Position numbers and translations under genes: made by a program. The notes beneath the pieces were generated by a model. That model was given only the letters and a program-made list of their open reading frames with translations. It did not search any database and had not been told where the DNA came from. From Gammaproteobacteria bacterium (lineage in GTDB: Bacteria; Pseudomonadota; Gammaproteobacteria; Steroidobacterales; Steroidobacteraceae), in the NCBI GenBank assembly GCA_016874235.1, contig VGUJ01000011.1, positions 1-64,000 of the forward strand: a stretch of 64,000 bases of DNA. The letters are read 5' to 3'. Shown here piece after piece: positions 32,203-41,846 of the stretch. The first letter of the stretch is position 1. Each line of letters begins with the position of its first letter.

Positions 32203-32756
32203 CAGCCTGCGAGCACGTACACCACGAAGGTGACGATTCCGAGCCCTCCCGCCGCAAGTGCTTGACGACGATACATCGGCACATTCCACGCCATGAGCAA
32301 CCCCGATAGCAGGATGACCACGAGGCCAACACCCCACAATACGGAGATTCCCTTGGCGACCTCGCTGCCCTTCGCTTTGTGCAACTGCACGAGATGTCGC
32401 CAAGGTGTCGTTTCTTTGATGACGAGCGTGGCGCTCAGCGGATCTGCGGAAGGCTTCAACACCACATCGCGACTGGCGCCCGTCCACTCGAGCTCGAAAG
32501 ACGTGCCGGCTTTTTTGATGGAGGCCGCACCCGACGGATAGTCGACGCCGGCCTCGTCGAGCGCGCGCTCCACGACGGCGGTCAAGGCGCTGAGTTCGGC
32601 TGAGAGCGGCTGCGTCAATTCGATCGATCGGCTCGTCTCTTCGTACGCGCCTTTGATCGAGATCGTGTACAGCACGCCCGTCGAAGCGAACATCACGGCG
32701 ATCGGGAGGAAAAACGCCGCCAACCAGAGATGCACGGCAATCAGTGTTTTTTGCAT
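32202..32756 (-). CDS. PepSY-associated TM helix protein
   Basis: 184-residue inner-membrane protein. An N-terminal helix (HLWLAAFFLPIAVMFASTG) is followed by a periplasmic PepSY-like part (about 45-125), and two C-terminal helices (GVGLVVILLSGLLMAW and GLGIVTFVVYVLAG). Relatives include stand-alone pieces of PepSY-TM proteins linked to iron reduction or peptidase inhibition; function here is unknown. The ATG at 32756 is chosen because the first helix begins right after it; the longer frame adds an Arg-rich stretch. The stop overlaps pabC (TGATG), so it is the first gene of the folate chain. Confidence 0.8.
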   Translation of the reverse strand: MQKTLIAVHLWLAAFFLPIAVMFASTGVLYTISIKGAYEETSRSIELTQPLSAELSALTAVVERALDEAGVDYPSGAASIKKAGTSFELEWTGASRDVVLKPSADPLSATLVIKETTPWRHLVQLHKAKGSEVAKGISVLWGVGLVVILLSGLLMAWNVPMYRRQALAAGGLGIVTFVVYVLAG

Positions 32757-32878
32757 GTCAAAGTTCCGGAACCTGAATCGTGGAATCGGGAGGAGTTTAA
32801 ACCGTCTCCCTCGCCACCTCAGCGAGCGCCCCCGCATCATCAATTGAGTACAACGCTTGACCCCTTCGCCTTGATCCT

Positions 32879-32900
32879 GTACCTTTTTTAGTAAAGGTAC
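32879..32900 (+). promoter_or_regulatory. Inverted repeat overlapping the padR-like gene ribosome site: probable autoregulatory operator
   Basis: Perfect 8-bp inverted repeat GTACCTTT (32879-32886) / AAAGGTAC (32893-32900) with a six-base spacer. The right arm contains AAAGG, the only ribosome-site-like sequence before the TTG start at 32905. A -35-like TTGACC lies about 17 bp upstream of the left arm. Its position over the promoter and ribosome site suits autoregulation by the adjacent PadR-type repressor. Confidence 0.6.
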
Positions 32901-32904
32901 TGGT

Positions 32905-33237
32905 TTGAATCACGTGACTCGAGACACTCATTTCGCCTCCATCAAAAAAGGCCTACTGGAATTTGCCGTACTCAAGGTGGTCGGCACCGGTCAGTTGTAT
33001 GCGGCCGATATCCTCGCGCGACTCGAAAAAACAGAGTTCGCAACTCAGGAGGGCACGCTCTACCCCTTGCTGAGCAAACTGCGTCGTGAGGGTTGGGTCC
33101 ATTACGAGTGGCAAGAGTCGAGTCTTGGTCCTCCCCGAAAGTACTACCGGCTCACCTCTCACGGGCGCGGCCACCTCGACACGCTCGATCGCTATTGGAA
33201 AACCATCGACCGTACGCTCATCGAGCTCGGCGGCTGA
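32905..33237 (+). CDS. PadR family transcriptional regulator
   Basis: 110-residue winged-helix repressor: LLEFAVLKVV, YAADILARLE, EGTLYPLLSKLRREGWV and PRKYYRLTSHG are the PadR core. The short C-terminal helix matches the small PadR-s2 subclass. The start codon is a TTG at 32905, seven bases after AAAGG; a GTG at 32914 has no ribosome site. It lies 17 bp upstream of a PspC-domain membrane-protein gene, a pairing seen in many bacteria where the PadR protein controls the membrane partner. The inverted repeat directly upstream is a likely operator. Confidence 0.92.
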   Translation: MNHVTRDTHFASIKKGLLEFAVLKVVGTGQLYAADILARLEKTEFATQEGTLYPLLSKLRREGWVHYEWQESSLGPPRKYYRLTSHGRGHLDTLDRYWKTIDRTLIELGG

Positions 33238-33254
33238 TCGTCAAGGAGAACCTC

Positions 33255-33833
33255 ATGCAACGCGTCATTCATGCGAGCCTCAATCGCAATCCCTACCCCA
33301 TCGAGGAAGATGCCTACGCGCGCCTCGAGGCGTATCTCGCGGAGTCGGGCGTAGCGCTCGGTGACGACCCTGATCGTGACGAGATCCTTCTCGATCTCGA
33401 GCAGGCGGTCGCCGATCAGTGCCGACGACGACAATCGCCGCAAGCTACGGTGATCACGCTGCAGGAACTGCTACCCGCTCTCGAAGAAATCGGTCCCGTT
33501 CGAAGACCGGGCGTTGAACCGACCTCTTCTGATCCAAAGAAAACAACCGAGTCGGCGCCCTCCCTGCAGCAAGTCAGCCAGGGCGCGTGGATCAGTGGCG
33601 TGTGTCTAGGCCTCGCTCGCTACCTGCGTGTCGAGGTCACACTCATTCGCGTGATCGCCGCGGCGCTGCTGCTCTTCACCGGAGGTGCGGCGCTACTGCT
33701 CTATGGCGTGCTGGCCGGCATCGTGCCGTTCGCAGAGATCGATCCGAACGGCCCGCCCGTCTCAAAGATACCCGCCAAGCTTCGCCAGTGGATCGAAGCC
33801 CTGCGGCGGAAAATCGCGGGATTTGCGCGCTGA
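33255..33833 (+). CDS. PspC-domain membrane protein
   Basis: 192-residue protein with a helical N-terminal half resembling DUF1700-type regions (YARLEAYLAESG, EILLDLEQAVADQ) and a PspC domain at about 110-165: GAWISGVCLGLARYLRVEVTL and a membrane helix with ALLLFTGGAALLLYGVLAG. A basic tail follows. AAGGAGA gives a strong ribosome site. It is co-transcribed with the PadR gene, so it is likely part of an envelope-stress-type module regulated by PadR. The frame opens further upstream, overlapping padR, but without similarity. Confidence 0.87.
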   Translation: MQRVIHASLNRNPYPIEEDAYARLEAYLAESGVALGDDPDRDEILLDLEQAVADQCRRRQSPQATVITLQELLPALEEIGPVRRPGVEPTSSDPKKTTESAPSLQQVSQGAWISGVCLGLARYLRVEVTLIRVIAAALLLFTGGAALLLYGVLAGIVPFAEIDPNGPPVSKIPAKLRQWIEALRRKIAGFAR

Positions 33834-33847
33834 GTTTGACCGAAAGC

Positions 33848-35221
33848 TCAGCGGATCAGGTGCCAGCGGGTCTGACGTCCCGCGAGGTACGTGACGCGCT
33901 CACCGTCGAAGAGCGCACCCTGCTCGAGTTTCATCTGCACGAGCTGGCCGCCCCACTCGGGTACCGCTTGCTTGATGTTTCCCTCGATGGCGTAAACGGT
34001 GTTCGGGTAGATCGGCCAGTCGCCCTGCACGGGCGTCGACCCCTGGTTATCCCACATGCCGATCGTCGGACCCGGTGCATGCCCGAACATGCCGAGCGGA
34101 TGGGTGTACACACTCGCCGCGATGCGCGCCTTGGTCGCCGCCGCACGCGTCAACGCCAGTGCTTCGTTACCGGTACGGCCAGTGGAAAAGTTCGAGGTCA
34201 AAAGATCCTGCCATCGATTGCCCGTCTGCATCGCAGCCTGAAGGCCGGCAGGGACCTCGGTCTCACCAAGTCGCGCGACATACCCCATCTCCTGAGTGTC
34301 GGTGCAGAGCTTGAGATAACAAATGCCGACGTCCGTATGCAGCACATCACCCGGCTCGATGACGCCGCTGTCGCCGCAGAACGGCGCGTCCGCCTCACAG
34401 GGTACGCCCTGACGTTGGCGGTTCACGTCGGGAAAAAACCAAATCGGTAAACCCAGGCTTTCGAAACGCGCACGGATGTACCACGCCACCTCTTGTGTCG
34501 TGGTGACGCCTGGCGTGATGACGCGCGTGCTGAAGGCTTCGGCGATGACACCCCGCGCGATACCGATGATGTGCGGATAGACGGCAAGCTCCGCGGCGCT
34601 GCGCGTCTCGAGCCAGCGCACCACGAGTGACTCTGCAGGCACGAGTCGCGATGCGAACTCAGGCGGAAGCACTTCGCGCAGGCGTTCGTGCAATGCCGAC
34701 GTCAGCCCGTCGGCCACCGGCCACTCGCGCGAGACGTTGATGCCGATGCGCTGTGGGTTGCGACTCACGATGAGCTCTGCCAAGGCTTTCCACTGCGCAT
34801 CGAGATCGCCACCCGCCCATGCAGACGAGTACGGCTCTCCGAGCGGATAGCGATTCACCGAGAGTCGATCGACGCTACCGTCGGGCTGACGATGAAACAC
34901 GAGCATGGTGGTCCGGCGAGCCGCAAAACTCGGCTGTGGAACGAGCGTGAAATAGACGGGGTCTTCCGCATACTCGCGATTGATCACGAGCCACATGTCG
35001 AGCTTGGTCTCCGCCATGAGGCGCGGCAGGAGGGTCTCGAGCCGGTCGCGGACCATGCGATTCTCAGGCTCGACTCGCTCGCGGGTCGACAACACGTCGA
35101 ATCCCTCCGCCGAGGCGATCACGCGACCTTGCGAAGGCTCATTGGCGATCGACTGCCCAGCGAGCACACAGCCTGCGAGCAAAGAAAAAACAGCCGCTCG
35201 AGCACAGATGGCAGGATTCAT
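33848..35221 (-). CDS. Exported M24 family metallopeptidase (Xaa-Pro aminopeptidase-like)
   Basis: 457-residue protein with an N-terminal signal (MNPAICARAAVFSLLAGC) that contains a possible lipobox LAGC at Cys18; otherwise cleavage after SIANE is possible. The C-terminal half has the pita-bread metallopeptidase ligands: LHTDVG and, eleven residues on, CTDTQ for two Asp, the His in FGHAPG, Glu in VYAIEGNI and the last Glu in MKLEQG. Such enzymes remove N-terminal residues before proline. It is convergent (14-bp gap) with the PspC gene and followed upstream by the sugar dehydrogenase gene 21 bp away, likely one transcript. Confidence 0.9.
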   Translation of the reverse strand: MNPAICARAAVFSLLAGCVLAGQSIANEPSQGRVIASAEGFDVLSTRERVEPENRMVRDRLETLLPRLMAETKLDMWLVINREYAEDPVYFTLVPQPSFAARRTTMLVFHRQPDGSVDRLSVNRYPLGEPYSSAWAGGDLDAQWKALAELIVSRNPQRIGINVSREWPVADGLTSALHERLREVLPPEFASRLVPAESLVVRWLETRSAAELAVYPHIIGIARGVIAEAFSTRVITPGVTTTQEVAWYIRARFESLGLPIWFFPDVNRQRQGVPCEADAPFCGDSGVIEPGDVLHTDVGICYLKLCTDTQEMGYVARLGETEVPAGLQAAMQTGNRWQDLLTSNFSTGRTGNEALALTRAAATKARIAASVYTHPLGMFGHAPGPTIGMWDNQGSTPVQGDWPIYPNTVYAIEGNIKQAVPEWGGQLVQMKLEQGALFDGERVTYLAGRQTRWHLIR

Positions 35222-35242
35222 CGATACCCCCTCAAAGATGAC

Positions 35243-36397
35243 TTACTTGGTCGGCGTCAATCGAAACAGCTTTCCCGTCGATTCGGACAGCACATACAAC
35301 GCGCCGTCCGATCCCTCACGCACATCACGAACGCGCCCAAAACCTGTAATACGTTCCTCGGCGGTGACGGTATCGCCGCTCAAGGTTAATCGGATCAACA
35401 TCTGCTCTCGCAACGAGCCGAGAAAAAGACTGCTGCGCCATTCCGGAAACAACGCGCCGGTGTAGAACGTAAGCCCGGAGGGCGCGATCGACTGAGGCAG
35501 CCAGATCTTCAGTGCTTTCGGGATGTCGGCACGCTCGGTGCCCTCGCCGATGGTGCGACCGAGACCGTAGGTGCGTCCGTGGGTGATCACGGGCCAGCCG
35601 TAGTTGCGGCCGGGCCGAAGGATGTTGAGCTCGTCACCGCCTTGAGGGCCGTGCTCATGCGCCCACAAGTCACCCGTGCGCGGGTGAATGGCGGCGCCCT
35701 GCACGTTGCGATTGCCGTACGTGAAGATCTCGGGCATCGCCCCCTCGCGCTTTGCGAAGGGGTTGTCGGCGGGGATCGCTCCCGTATCGGTGATTCGCAG
35801 AACCGTGCCGATATGATTGCCGAGATTTTGAGCGTCATCCTGACGGCCTCGATCTCCGAGCGTGACGAAAAGATGTCCATTTCGATCCCAAACGAGTCGC
35901 GAACCAAAATGCTGCCCCGCATTCGCCTTGGGTTTCTGGGTGAAAATCACCTGCACGTCGGACACTCGGCACACATCGCCCTCACAGCTCAGTCGGCCGC
36001 GCGCGACCTCAGTACCCATTTCAGTTGAGGTACCCGCCGAGTAACTCCAGTAGATCAAACGATTTTTTTGATAACCGGGATGAGCGACGACATCGAGCAA
36101 ACCACCCTGCCCGCGCACAGTCACCTCCGGCAAGCCCAATACCGAACGCTCGAGAAGTTTCCCCTCGCGCATCACGCGCAGCGCGCCGGCCTTCTCGGTG
36201 ATGAGGATCAAGCCATCGGGCAGCAACGCCACACTCCATGGCGATGACAGTCCGCTTGCGAGCGTCTCGACCTTAAGCGTGTAGCGCTCGGTCTTGATCG
36301 GGGCGTCCTGCGCCGATGCGAACGGGGCAACGAGCGCGATCAGCGCCGTCGCCGCCACGAGATGGAATTTTTTGACTAAACCGAAAACTCCGCGCAT
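35243..36397 (-). CDS. Periplasmic PQQ-dependent glucose/sorbosone dehydrogenase family protein
   Basis: 384-residue soluble six-bladed beta-propeller of the GSDH family (YliI/Asd-like). A signal peptide of about 29 residues ends PFASAQ. Signatures are GLSSPWSVALLPDG, ITEKAGALRVM, HFGSRLVWDRNGHLFVTLGDRG and NYGWPVITHG. The enzymes oxidise aldoses with PQQ and pass electrons to the respiratory chain. No PQQ synthesis gene is in the window, so cofactor supply is unknown. The ATG at 36397 is supported by AAGGAG; an upstream in-frame start is not. It follows guaA at 23 bp in the same direction. Confidence 0.9.
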   Translation of the reverse strand: MRGVFGLVKKFHLVAATALIALVAPFASAQDAPIKTERYTLKVETLASGLSSPWSVALLPDGLILITEKAGALRVMREGKLLERSVLGLPEVTVRGQGGLLDVVAHPGYQKNRLIYWSYSAGTSTEMGTEVARGRLSCEGDVCRVSDVQVIFTQKPKANAGQHFGSRLVWDRNGHLFVTLGDRGRQDDAQNLGNHIGTVLRITDTGAIPADNPFAKREGAMPEIFTYGNRNVQGAAIHPRTGDLWAHEHGPQGGDELNILRPGRNYGWPVITHGRTYGLGRTIGEGTERADIPKALKIWLPQSIAPSGLTFYTGALFPEWRSSLFLGSLREQMLIRLTLSGDTVTAEERITGFGRVRDVREGSDGALYVLSESTGKLFRLTPTK

Positions 36398-36420
36398 CGT
36401 GCACTCCTTGAGTATTGTGA

Positions 36421-38019
36421 CTATTCCCACTCGATCGTCGCGGGTGGCTTGCCGCTGATGTCGTACACCACGCGGCTCACGCCCCTGACCTCGTTGACGA
36501 TACGACGCGAGCAGACATCAAGCAGCTCGTAGGGCAGATGCGCCCAGTGCGCCGTCATGAAATCGATGGTCTCTACGGCGCGCAACGCGATGACGGGATC
36601 GTGACGACGCCCATCGCCCGTCACCCCGACCGACTTCACGGGTAGGAACACGGCGAACGCCTGGCTCGTCTTGTCGTACCAACCCGACTTACGCAGCTCT
36701 TCGATGAAAATGTGATCGGCGAGTCGCAGCGTCTCGGCGGCCGCCTCGGTGACTTCGCCCAAGATTCGAACGCCGAGGCCGGGGCCCGGGAAGGGATGCC
36801 GGTAGACCATCTCGTGCGGCAAACCGAGCTCGACCCCGATCTTGCGTACTTCATCTTTGAAGAGTTCGCGTAGCGGCTCAACGAGCTTGAGCTTCATGTG
36901 CGCGGGCAGGCCACCCACATTGTGATGGCTCTTGATGACATGCGCCTTGCCGGTTTTGCTGCCCGCCGATTCGATAACATCAGGATAGATGGTGCCCTGT
37001 GCGAGGAATTCGACGCGGTCGTTGGCATTGCCAGCCGCGAGTTTCTTGGCCTCTTCATCGAACACCTCGACGAAGAGCCGGCCGATGATCTTGCGCTTGG
37101 CTTCAGGGTCGTTCACACCCTTGAGTTCACCAAAGAATCGATCGGCGGCATTCACGCGAATGACTCGCACGCCGAGATTACGAGCAAAAATATCCATCAC
37201 GGCGTCGCCCTCGCGATGACGCAAGAGACCGTGATCGACGAATACGCAGACCAGCTGATCGCCGATGGCCTTGTGCAGCAGTGCCGCAACCACTGATGAG
37301 TCGACACCGCCCGATAGCCCTAGCAGCACACGACCCTTGCCGACCTGCGCACGCACGCGCTCGATCGCATCTTCAATGATATTGCCGGGGTTCCAGCTCG
37401 CGGCACACCCACAGATGTCGTGCAAGAAACGGGCGTAGATCCGCTCACCCTGTTTGGTATGGGTCACTTCCGGATGGAACTGCAAAGCGTAAAACCTGCG
37501 CGACTCGTCGGCCATTCCGGCAATGGGTACATCACCCGTCGACGCGATCGCCGCAAACCCCTTGGGCAGCTCGACCACGTGATCGCCGTGACTCATCCAT
37601 ACGTCGAGCAGACCGTGACCCTCGGCATTGACGCGATCTTCGATGCCTTTCAGTAGCGCCGAATGATTGCGCGCACGCACCTCCGCATAACCGAATTCGT
37701 GGACGGCACCGGGCTCGACGCGACCGCCGAGCTGCGCCGCCATGATCTGCATGCCATAGCAAATGCCGAGCACAGGCACGCCGAGCTCAAACACGGCTGC
37801 GGGCGCGACCGGGGCATTTTTTTGAGTGACGGACTCGGGGCCTCCCGAGAGAATGACGCCCTTCGGCGCAAACGCACGAACGTCGGCATCGCCCGCATCC
37901 CAGGGATGGATCTCGCAATACACACCGAGCTCGCGTACACGACGCGCGATCAGCTGCGTGTACTGAGAGCCGAAATCGAGAATCAGAATGCGGTCGGCGT
38001 GAATGTCGCGGGCGGTCAT
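36421..38019 (-). CDS. guaA: GMP synthase (glutamine-hydrolysing)
   Basis: Aminates XMP to GMP. The 532-residue single chain has an N-terminal class I amidotransferase with nucleophile Cys87 in LGICYGMQ, His182 and Glu184 in LQFHPEV, an ATP pyrophosphatase domain with SGGVDS at 236-241, and the dimerisation domain with [10 protein letters not shown], ending in the conserved IEWE. It begins 10 bp after guaB, forming the usual guaBA operon. No clear ribosome site precedes the ATG at 38019, so coupling to guaB translation is likely. Confidence 0.98.
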   Translation of the reverse strand: MTARDIHADRILILDFGSQYTQLIARRVRELGVYCEIHPWDAGDADVRAFAPKGVILSGGPESVTQKNAPVAPAAVFELGVPVLGICYGMQIMAAQLGGRVEPGAVHEFGYAEVRARNHSALLKGIEDRVNAEGHGLLDVWMSHGDHVVELPKGFAAIASTGDVPIAGMADESRRFYALQFHPEVTHTKQGERIYARFLHDICGCAASWNPGNIIEDAIERVRAQVGKGRVLLGLSGGVDSSVVAALLHKAIGDQLVCVFVDHGLLRHREGDAVMDIFARNLGVRVIRVNAADRFFGELKGVNDPEAKRKIIGRLFVEVFDEEAKKLAAGNANDRVEFLAQGTIYPDVIESAGSKTGKAHVIKSHHNVGGLPAHMKLKLVEPLRELFKDEVRKIGVELGLPHEMVYRHPFPGPGLGVRILGEVTEAAAETLRLADHIFIEELRKSGWYDKTSQAFAVFLPVKSVGVTGDGRRHDPVIALRAVETIDFMTAHWAHLPYELLDVCSRRIVNEVRGVSRVVYDISGKPPATIEWE

Positions 38020-38029
38020 GGCCAGCGAC

Positions 38030-39496
38030 TCACGAGATCCGATAGTTCGGCGCTTCTTTGGTGATGGTCACGTCGTGCACGTGCGACTCGCGCACGCCTG
38101 CCGTCGTGATGCGCACGAAAGACGGCCGAGTCCGCATCTGTTCGATGCTTTGGCTGCCCGTGTAACCCATCGCTGCGCGCAGACCGCCTGCGAGCTGATG
38201 CACGATGGCGACGAGGCTACCCTTGTACGGCACGCGACCTTCGATACCCTCGGGCACAAGTTTCTCGAGTTCGCTCGTCGTGTCCTGGAAATAGCGGTCG
38301 CTCGAACCGTGGCGCTCGCCCATCGCACCGAGTGAACCCATGCCGCGATAGCTCTTGAAGCTTGCACCTTGAAAAAGTTCGACTTCGCCCGGCGATTCTT
38401 CGGTGCCCGCGAACAGTCCACCGATCATTACGGCGTGGGCACCCGCCGCGATGGCCTTGGCGACATCACCTGAATAGCGAATGCCGCCATCGGCGATGAG
38501 CGGTACATCCGTGCCCTCGAGGGCTGCCGCCACATTGGCGACGGCCGAAATCTGCGGTACGCCCACGCCCGCGACAATGCGAGTCGTGCAAATCGAGCCA
38601 GGACCGATGCCCACCTTCACGCCGTCGACACCAGCCTTGACGAGCGCCTGTGCTGCCTCGGCGGTGACGATATTGCCGGCGATCACCTGCAGCGTCGGCC
38701 AGCGCGACTTCACGCGCTCGACCATCTGGATGACGCCGCGCGAATGCCCGTGCGAGGTGTCGACCACCACCGCATCGACGCCCGCCTCCACGAGTGCTGC
38801 GACGCGATCCAGCGTATCGGGCGACGTACCCACCGCCGCGCCGACGCGCAAGCGACCACTGCTGTCTTTGCAGGCGCGCGGACGCTCGGTGGCCTTCTGG
38901 ATATCTTTGACAGTGATGAGCCCCTTGAGCTCGCTGCCCTGACCGACGACGAGCACTTTCTCGATGCGATGTTTGTGAAAGAGCTGCAGCACGTCTTCTC
39001 TCGGGGCGTTCTCGGGAACGGTGACGAGACGCTCTTTCGGCGTCATCACCGACGAGACGGGGTTGTCGAGTTGGGTTTCGAAACGAAGGTCGCGGCTCGT
39101 GACGATGCCGACCACCTTGTTGCCCTTCACGACCGGCATGCCGGAGATACCGCGCGCCTTGGTGAGCTCGAGGACCTGGCGAATGGTGGTATCCGGCGAG
39201 ACCGTGATGGGATCGAGCACCACGCCACTCTCGAATTTCTTGACCCGCGCGACCTCGAGCGCTTGGGCCTCGATGGTCATGCTCTTGTGCACGATGCCGA
39301 TGCCGCCTTCCTGGGCGATGGCGATGGCGAGGCGGGCCTCGGTCACCGTGTCCATGGCCGCAGAGACTAGCGGCAGGTTCAGGCGGATACTGCGCGTCAA
39401 TCGAGTCGACAGGTCGACTTCGCGGGGCAAAACTTCCGAATAAGCCGGGACCAAAAGCACGTCATCGAAAGTGAGTGCTTCCTGGAGGATACGCAT
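38030..39496 (-). CDS. guaB: IMP dehydrogenase
   Basis: Oxidises IMP to XMP, the committed step to guanine nucleotides. 488 residues: TIM barrel interrupted by a CBS pair (about 93-205) with the catalytic cysteine loop [18 protein letters not shown] and flap motif GMGSLGAM. Start at 39496 gives [15 protein letters not shown], the conserved N terminus; the open frame continues upstream without similarity. A good promoter candidate and a 10-bp palindrome lie immediately upstream. Divergent from xseA. Confidence 0.98.
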   Translation of the reverse strand: MRILQEALTFDDVLLVPAYSEVLPREVDLSTRLTRSIRLNLPLVSAAMDTVTEARLAIAIAQEGGIGIVHKSMTIEAQALEVARVKKFESGVVLDPITVSPDTTIRQVLELTKARGISGMPVVKGNKVVGIVTSRDLRFETQLDNPVSSVMTPKERLVTVPENAPREDVLQLFHKHRIEKVLVVGQGSELKGLITVKDIQKATERPRACKDSSGRLRVGAAVGTSPDTLDRVAALVEAGVDAVVVDTSHGHSRGVIQMVERVKSRWPTLQVIAGNIVTAEAAQALVKAGVDGVKVGIGPGSICTTRIVAGVGVPQISAVANVAAALEGTDVPLIADGGIRYSGDVAKAIAAGAHAVMIGGLFAGTEESPGEVELFQGASFKSYRGMGSLGAMGERHGSSDRYFQDTTSELEKLVPEGIEGRVPYKGSLVAIVHQLAGGLRAAMGYTGSQSIEQMRTRPSFVRITTAGVRESHVHDVTITKEAPNYRIS

Positions 39497-39503
39497 GCGG
39501 GAG

Positions 39504-39559
39504 GCCGTCCAATGAGCTATTGGACGGCGCATTCTACGCACCCCGGCCGACCCGGTAAA
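39504..39559 (-). promoter_or_regulatory. Putative guaB promoter with palindrome over the start site
   Basis: Minus-strand TTTACC (complement of 39554-39559) and TAGAAT (complement of 39531-39536) with a 17-base spacer resemble a sigma-70 promoter, with +1 expected near 39524. A perfect 10-bp inverted repeat GCCGTCCAAT / ATTGGACGGC (39504-39513 / 39519-39528) spans +1 and stops seven bases before the guaB ATG. No ribosome site is seen in between. The repeat may be a repressor operator or a leader hairpin. Confidence 0.55.
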
Positions 39560-39600
39560 CTTGCCCCCTCCAGAGGCCTTTTCTCGTACCGGAACCCCAC

Positions 39601-40971
39601 TTGCCAACGCTCCCCATCGCCCCGGCAGACCGCGACGTCTACAGCGTCGGACGCCTCAATAAAGAGGTCCGGATGCTGCTCGAGCATGGGATGCCGACGG
39701 TATGGATCGAGGGCGAAATCTCGAACTTTTCGCGCCCGGCCTCAGGTCACTGGTACTTCACCCTGAAGGATCGCGACAGCCAAGTACGCTGCGCGATGTT
39801 CCGCGGTCGCAATGCCCTGCTGCGATTCGCACCCGCCGATGGTCAACGGGTCATCGCCCGGGCTCGGGTCACACTCTTCGAACCCCGCGGCGAGTACCAG
39901 CTTCAGGTCGAACATCTCGAAGACTCAGGCGTTGGCGCATTGCGTCGCGAGTACGAGCGACTGAAGGCGCGCCTCGAAGCGGAGGGGCTGTTTGACGCGT
40001 CGAAGAAGCGGTCCTTGCCGACCGTGCCGGGTTGCATCGGTGTGGTGACCTCACCCACGGGCGCGGCGATCCGCGACATCCTCAATATCTTGGGTCGGCG
40101 ATTTCCCGCTGCGCGCGTCATCATCTATCCGACCGCGGTGCAAGGTCGCGATGCCGTGCCCCAACTGCTCGAAGCGCTCTCGCTCGCAACGACCCGACAC
40201 GAATGCGATGTGTTGATCGTCGCCCGCGGTGGCGGCTCTATCGAAGATCTCTGGGCCTTCAACGACGAGGCCGTCGCACGAGCGATTCGCAGCCTGCCGA
40301 TGCCCGTCGTCACCGGGATCGGTCACGAAGTCGATTTCACGATTGCCGATTTCGTCGCAGACCTGCGCGCACCGACGCCCTCGGGTGCCGCCGAACTCGT
40401 CGTGCCCGATGGCGCCACCTGGCGTACGGGCTTTGCTCGGCTGGCTCAAAGATTGCTGCAGGCGCTGCGTCGACAGCTACGCAACGACAGCGATTATCTT
40501 GTAGCGATGCGGCGCCGGCTTGCGCTCGCGCACCCCGGACAGCGCTTGCGTCAAAATGCCCAACGCCTCGACGAACTCGAACAGCGGCTCGGCAGTCGAG
40601 TGCAGTTGCTGCTCTCGGATCGAAGACATCGCCTGCAAACACTGACGACGCGCCTCGCCCGGACCTCGCCCAAGGCCGAGGTGCAACGGCTCACGCACCG
40701 TCATGCCGTGCTCGATGAGCGCCTCCGTCGCGCGCTACCGCAGCGACTCGAGGTGTTGCGGCAAACGCTCGGCACACTCGCGCGCACGCTCGATGCGGTG
40801 AGTCCGCTCGCCACGCTCGATCGTGGATTCGCTCTCGTCACGCGGGTCACAGACGGTGCCCTGTTACGCGACGCGGGCGCCGTGGGTACCGGTGATCTCA
40901 TCGATACGAGACTCGCCAAAGGAACGCTACGCGCACGAGTCGTCGAACACCTTGAGGAGAAAAAAGCGTGA
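39601..40971 (+). CDS. xseA: Exodeoxyribonuclease VII large subunit
   Basis: Large subunit of the single-strand-specific exonuclease that degrades DNA to oligonucleotides. 456 residues: an N-terminal OB fold ([21 protein letters not shown]), the catalytic region with [18 protein letters not shown] and [16 protein letters not shown], and a long coiled-coil C-terminal region. The start is a TTG at 39601; the first in-frame ATG would remove the OB-fold strand. The small subunit xseB is not in the window. The M23 peptidase gene overlaps its stop (GTGA). Confidence 0.96.
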   Translation: MPTLPIAPADRDVYSVGRLNKEVRMLLEHGMPTVWIEGEISNFSRPASGHWYFTLKDRDSQVRCAMFRGRNALLRFAPADGQRVIARARVTLFEPRGEYQLQVEHLEDSGVGALRREYERLKARLEAEGLFDASKKRSLPTVPGCIGVVTSPTGAAIRDILNILGRRFPAARVIIYPTAVQGRDAVPQLLEALSLATTRHECDVLIVARGGGSIEDLWAFNDEAVARAIRSLPMPVVTGIGHEVDFTIADFVADLRAPTPSGAAELVVPDGATWRTGFARLAQRLLQALRRQLRNDSDYLVAMRRRLALAHPGQRLRQNAQRLDELEQRLGSRVQLLLSDRRHRLQTLTTRLARTSPKAEVQRLTHRHAVLDERLRRALPQRLEVLRQTLGTLARTLDAVSPLATLDRGFALVTRVTDGALLRDAGAVGTGDLIDTRLAKGTLRARVVEHLEEKKA

Positions 40972-41846
40972 TCAAAGGACGGGGGATGCTTTCGGGTTTG
41001 ATGAGCGCGCTGATCGCGCTCGCCTCAATGGACGCGTCGGGCGTCAGTAACCTGCCCACCTCATTATCGGTGCCGGGTGGTGTGGCCATTCTCGATGTGC
41101 CGGGAGACTCCTCGAAGCCGCCGGTCGTGACGTTCGAGGGTAATCGCGTCATGGTGATTCCGAACGGACAAGGGTGGCGCGCGATCGTCGGGATTCCGCT
41201 CGCGCGTGAACCGGGCACCGCGAAGATCGAGATTCGATCCGGCCCTGCGACGCTCTCGCAAGGCTTCACCATCGAAGGCAAGGCGTATGCGACGCAACGC
41301 CTGAAGGTTGCGCCGAAGCACGTCGATCTCTCACCCGAAAACGCCGCGCGAGTCGCCGAAGAACAGCCGCGGATTCGCGCGGCGGTCGCGACCTTCAGCT
41401 CGGCACTCCCTTCAACCCTCAAACTCGAATCACCTGTCCGTGGACCTCGCTCAGCGTCTTTCGGACTGCGACGGGTCTTCAATAATCAACCGCGTAACCC
41501 GCACTCGGGCATGGACATCGCCGCACCAGTCGGTACACCCGTCTTCGCGCCGGCACCCGGTCGAGTGATCGAAGTCGGTGACTTCTTCTTCAACGGCAAG
41601 TCGGTATTCATTGATCATGGTCAGGGTCTCGTGACCCTTTACTGCCACTTGAGTGACATCGGTGTGACGCCGGGAACGGAAGTGAAAACCGGAGACAAGA
41701 TCGGCGAGGTGGGTGCGACGGGCCGCGTGACGGGGCCTCACCTGCACTGGGGCGTCGCGCTCAACCGCGCTTTCGTGGACCCTGCGCTTTTCCTCGACCT
41801 GCCGAGCGCCCCCGCGTCGACGGGTCGCGCTTCGGGCGTACCTTGA
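40968..41846 (+). CDS. Secreted M23 (LytM) family peptidase
   Basis: 292-residue exported protein with a signal peptide (MLSGLMSALIALASMDASG region), an Ig-like N-terminal part and a C-terminal LytM domain with zinc ligands His179 and Asp183 in HSGMD and the HLHW motif with His258/His260. It is a probable peptidoglycan endopeptidase or EnvC-like factor with complete ligands. The start is a GTG at 40968 overlapping the xseA stop; an in-frame ATG at 40986 with GGGGG in front is an equally good alternative. The 3' 86 bp overlap der on the other strand. Confidence 0.92.
   Translation: MIKGRGMLSGLMSALIALASMDASGVSNLPTSLSVPGGVAILDVPGDSSKPPVVTFEGNRVMVIPNGQGWRAIVGIPLAREPGTAKIEIRSGPATLSQGFTIEGKAYATQRLKVAPKHVDLSPENAARVAEEQPRIRAAVATFSSALPSTLKLESPVRGPRSASFGLRRVFNNQPRNPHSGMDIAAPVGTPVFAPAPGRVIEVGDFFFNGKSVFIDHGQGLVTLYCHLSDIGVTPGTEVKTGDKIGEVGATGRVTGPHLHWGVALNRAFVDPALFLDLPSAPASTGRASGVP

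Noticed and set aside
34075-35389. Plus-strand open frames across the M24 peptidase
   Set aside because: The minus-strand gene has all five metal ligands and a signal peptide; the plus frames have no motifs.
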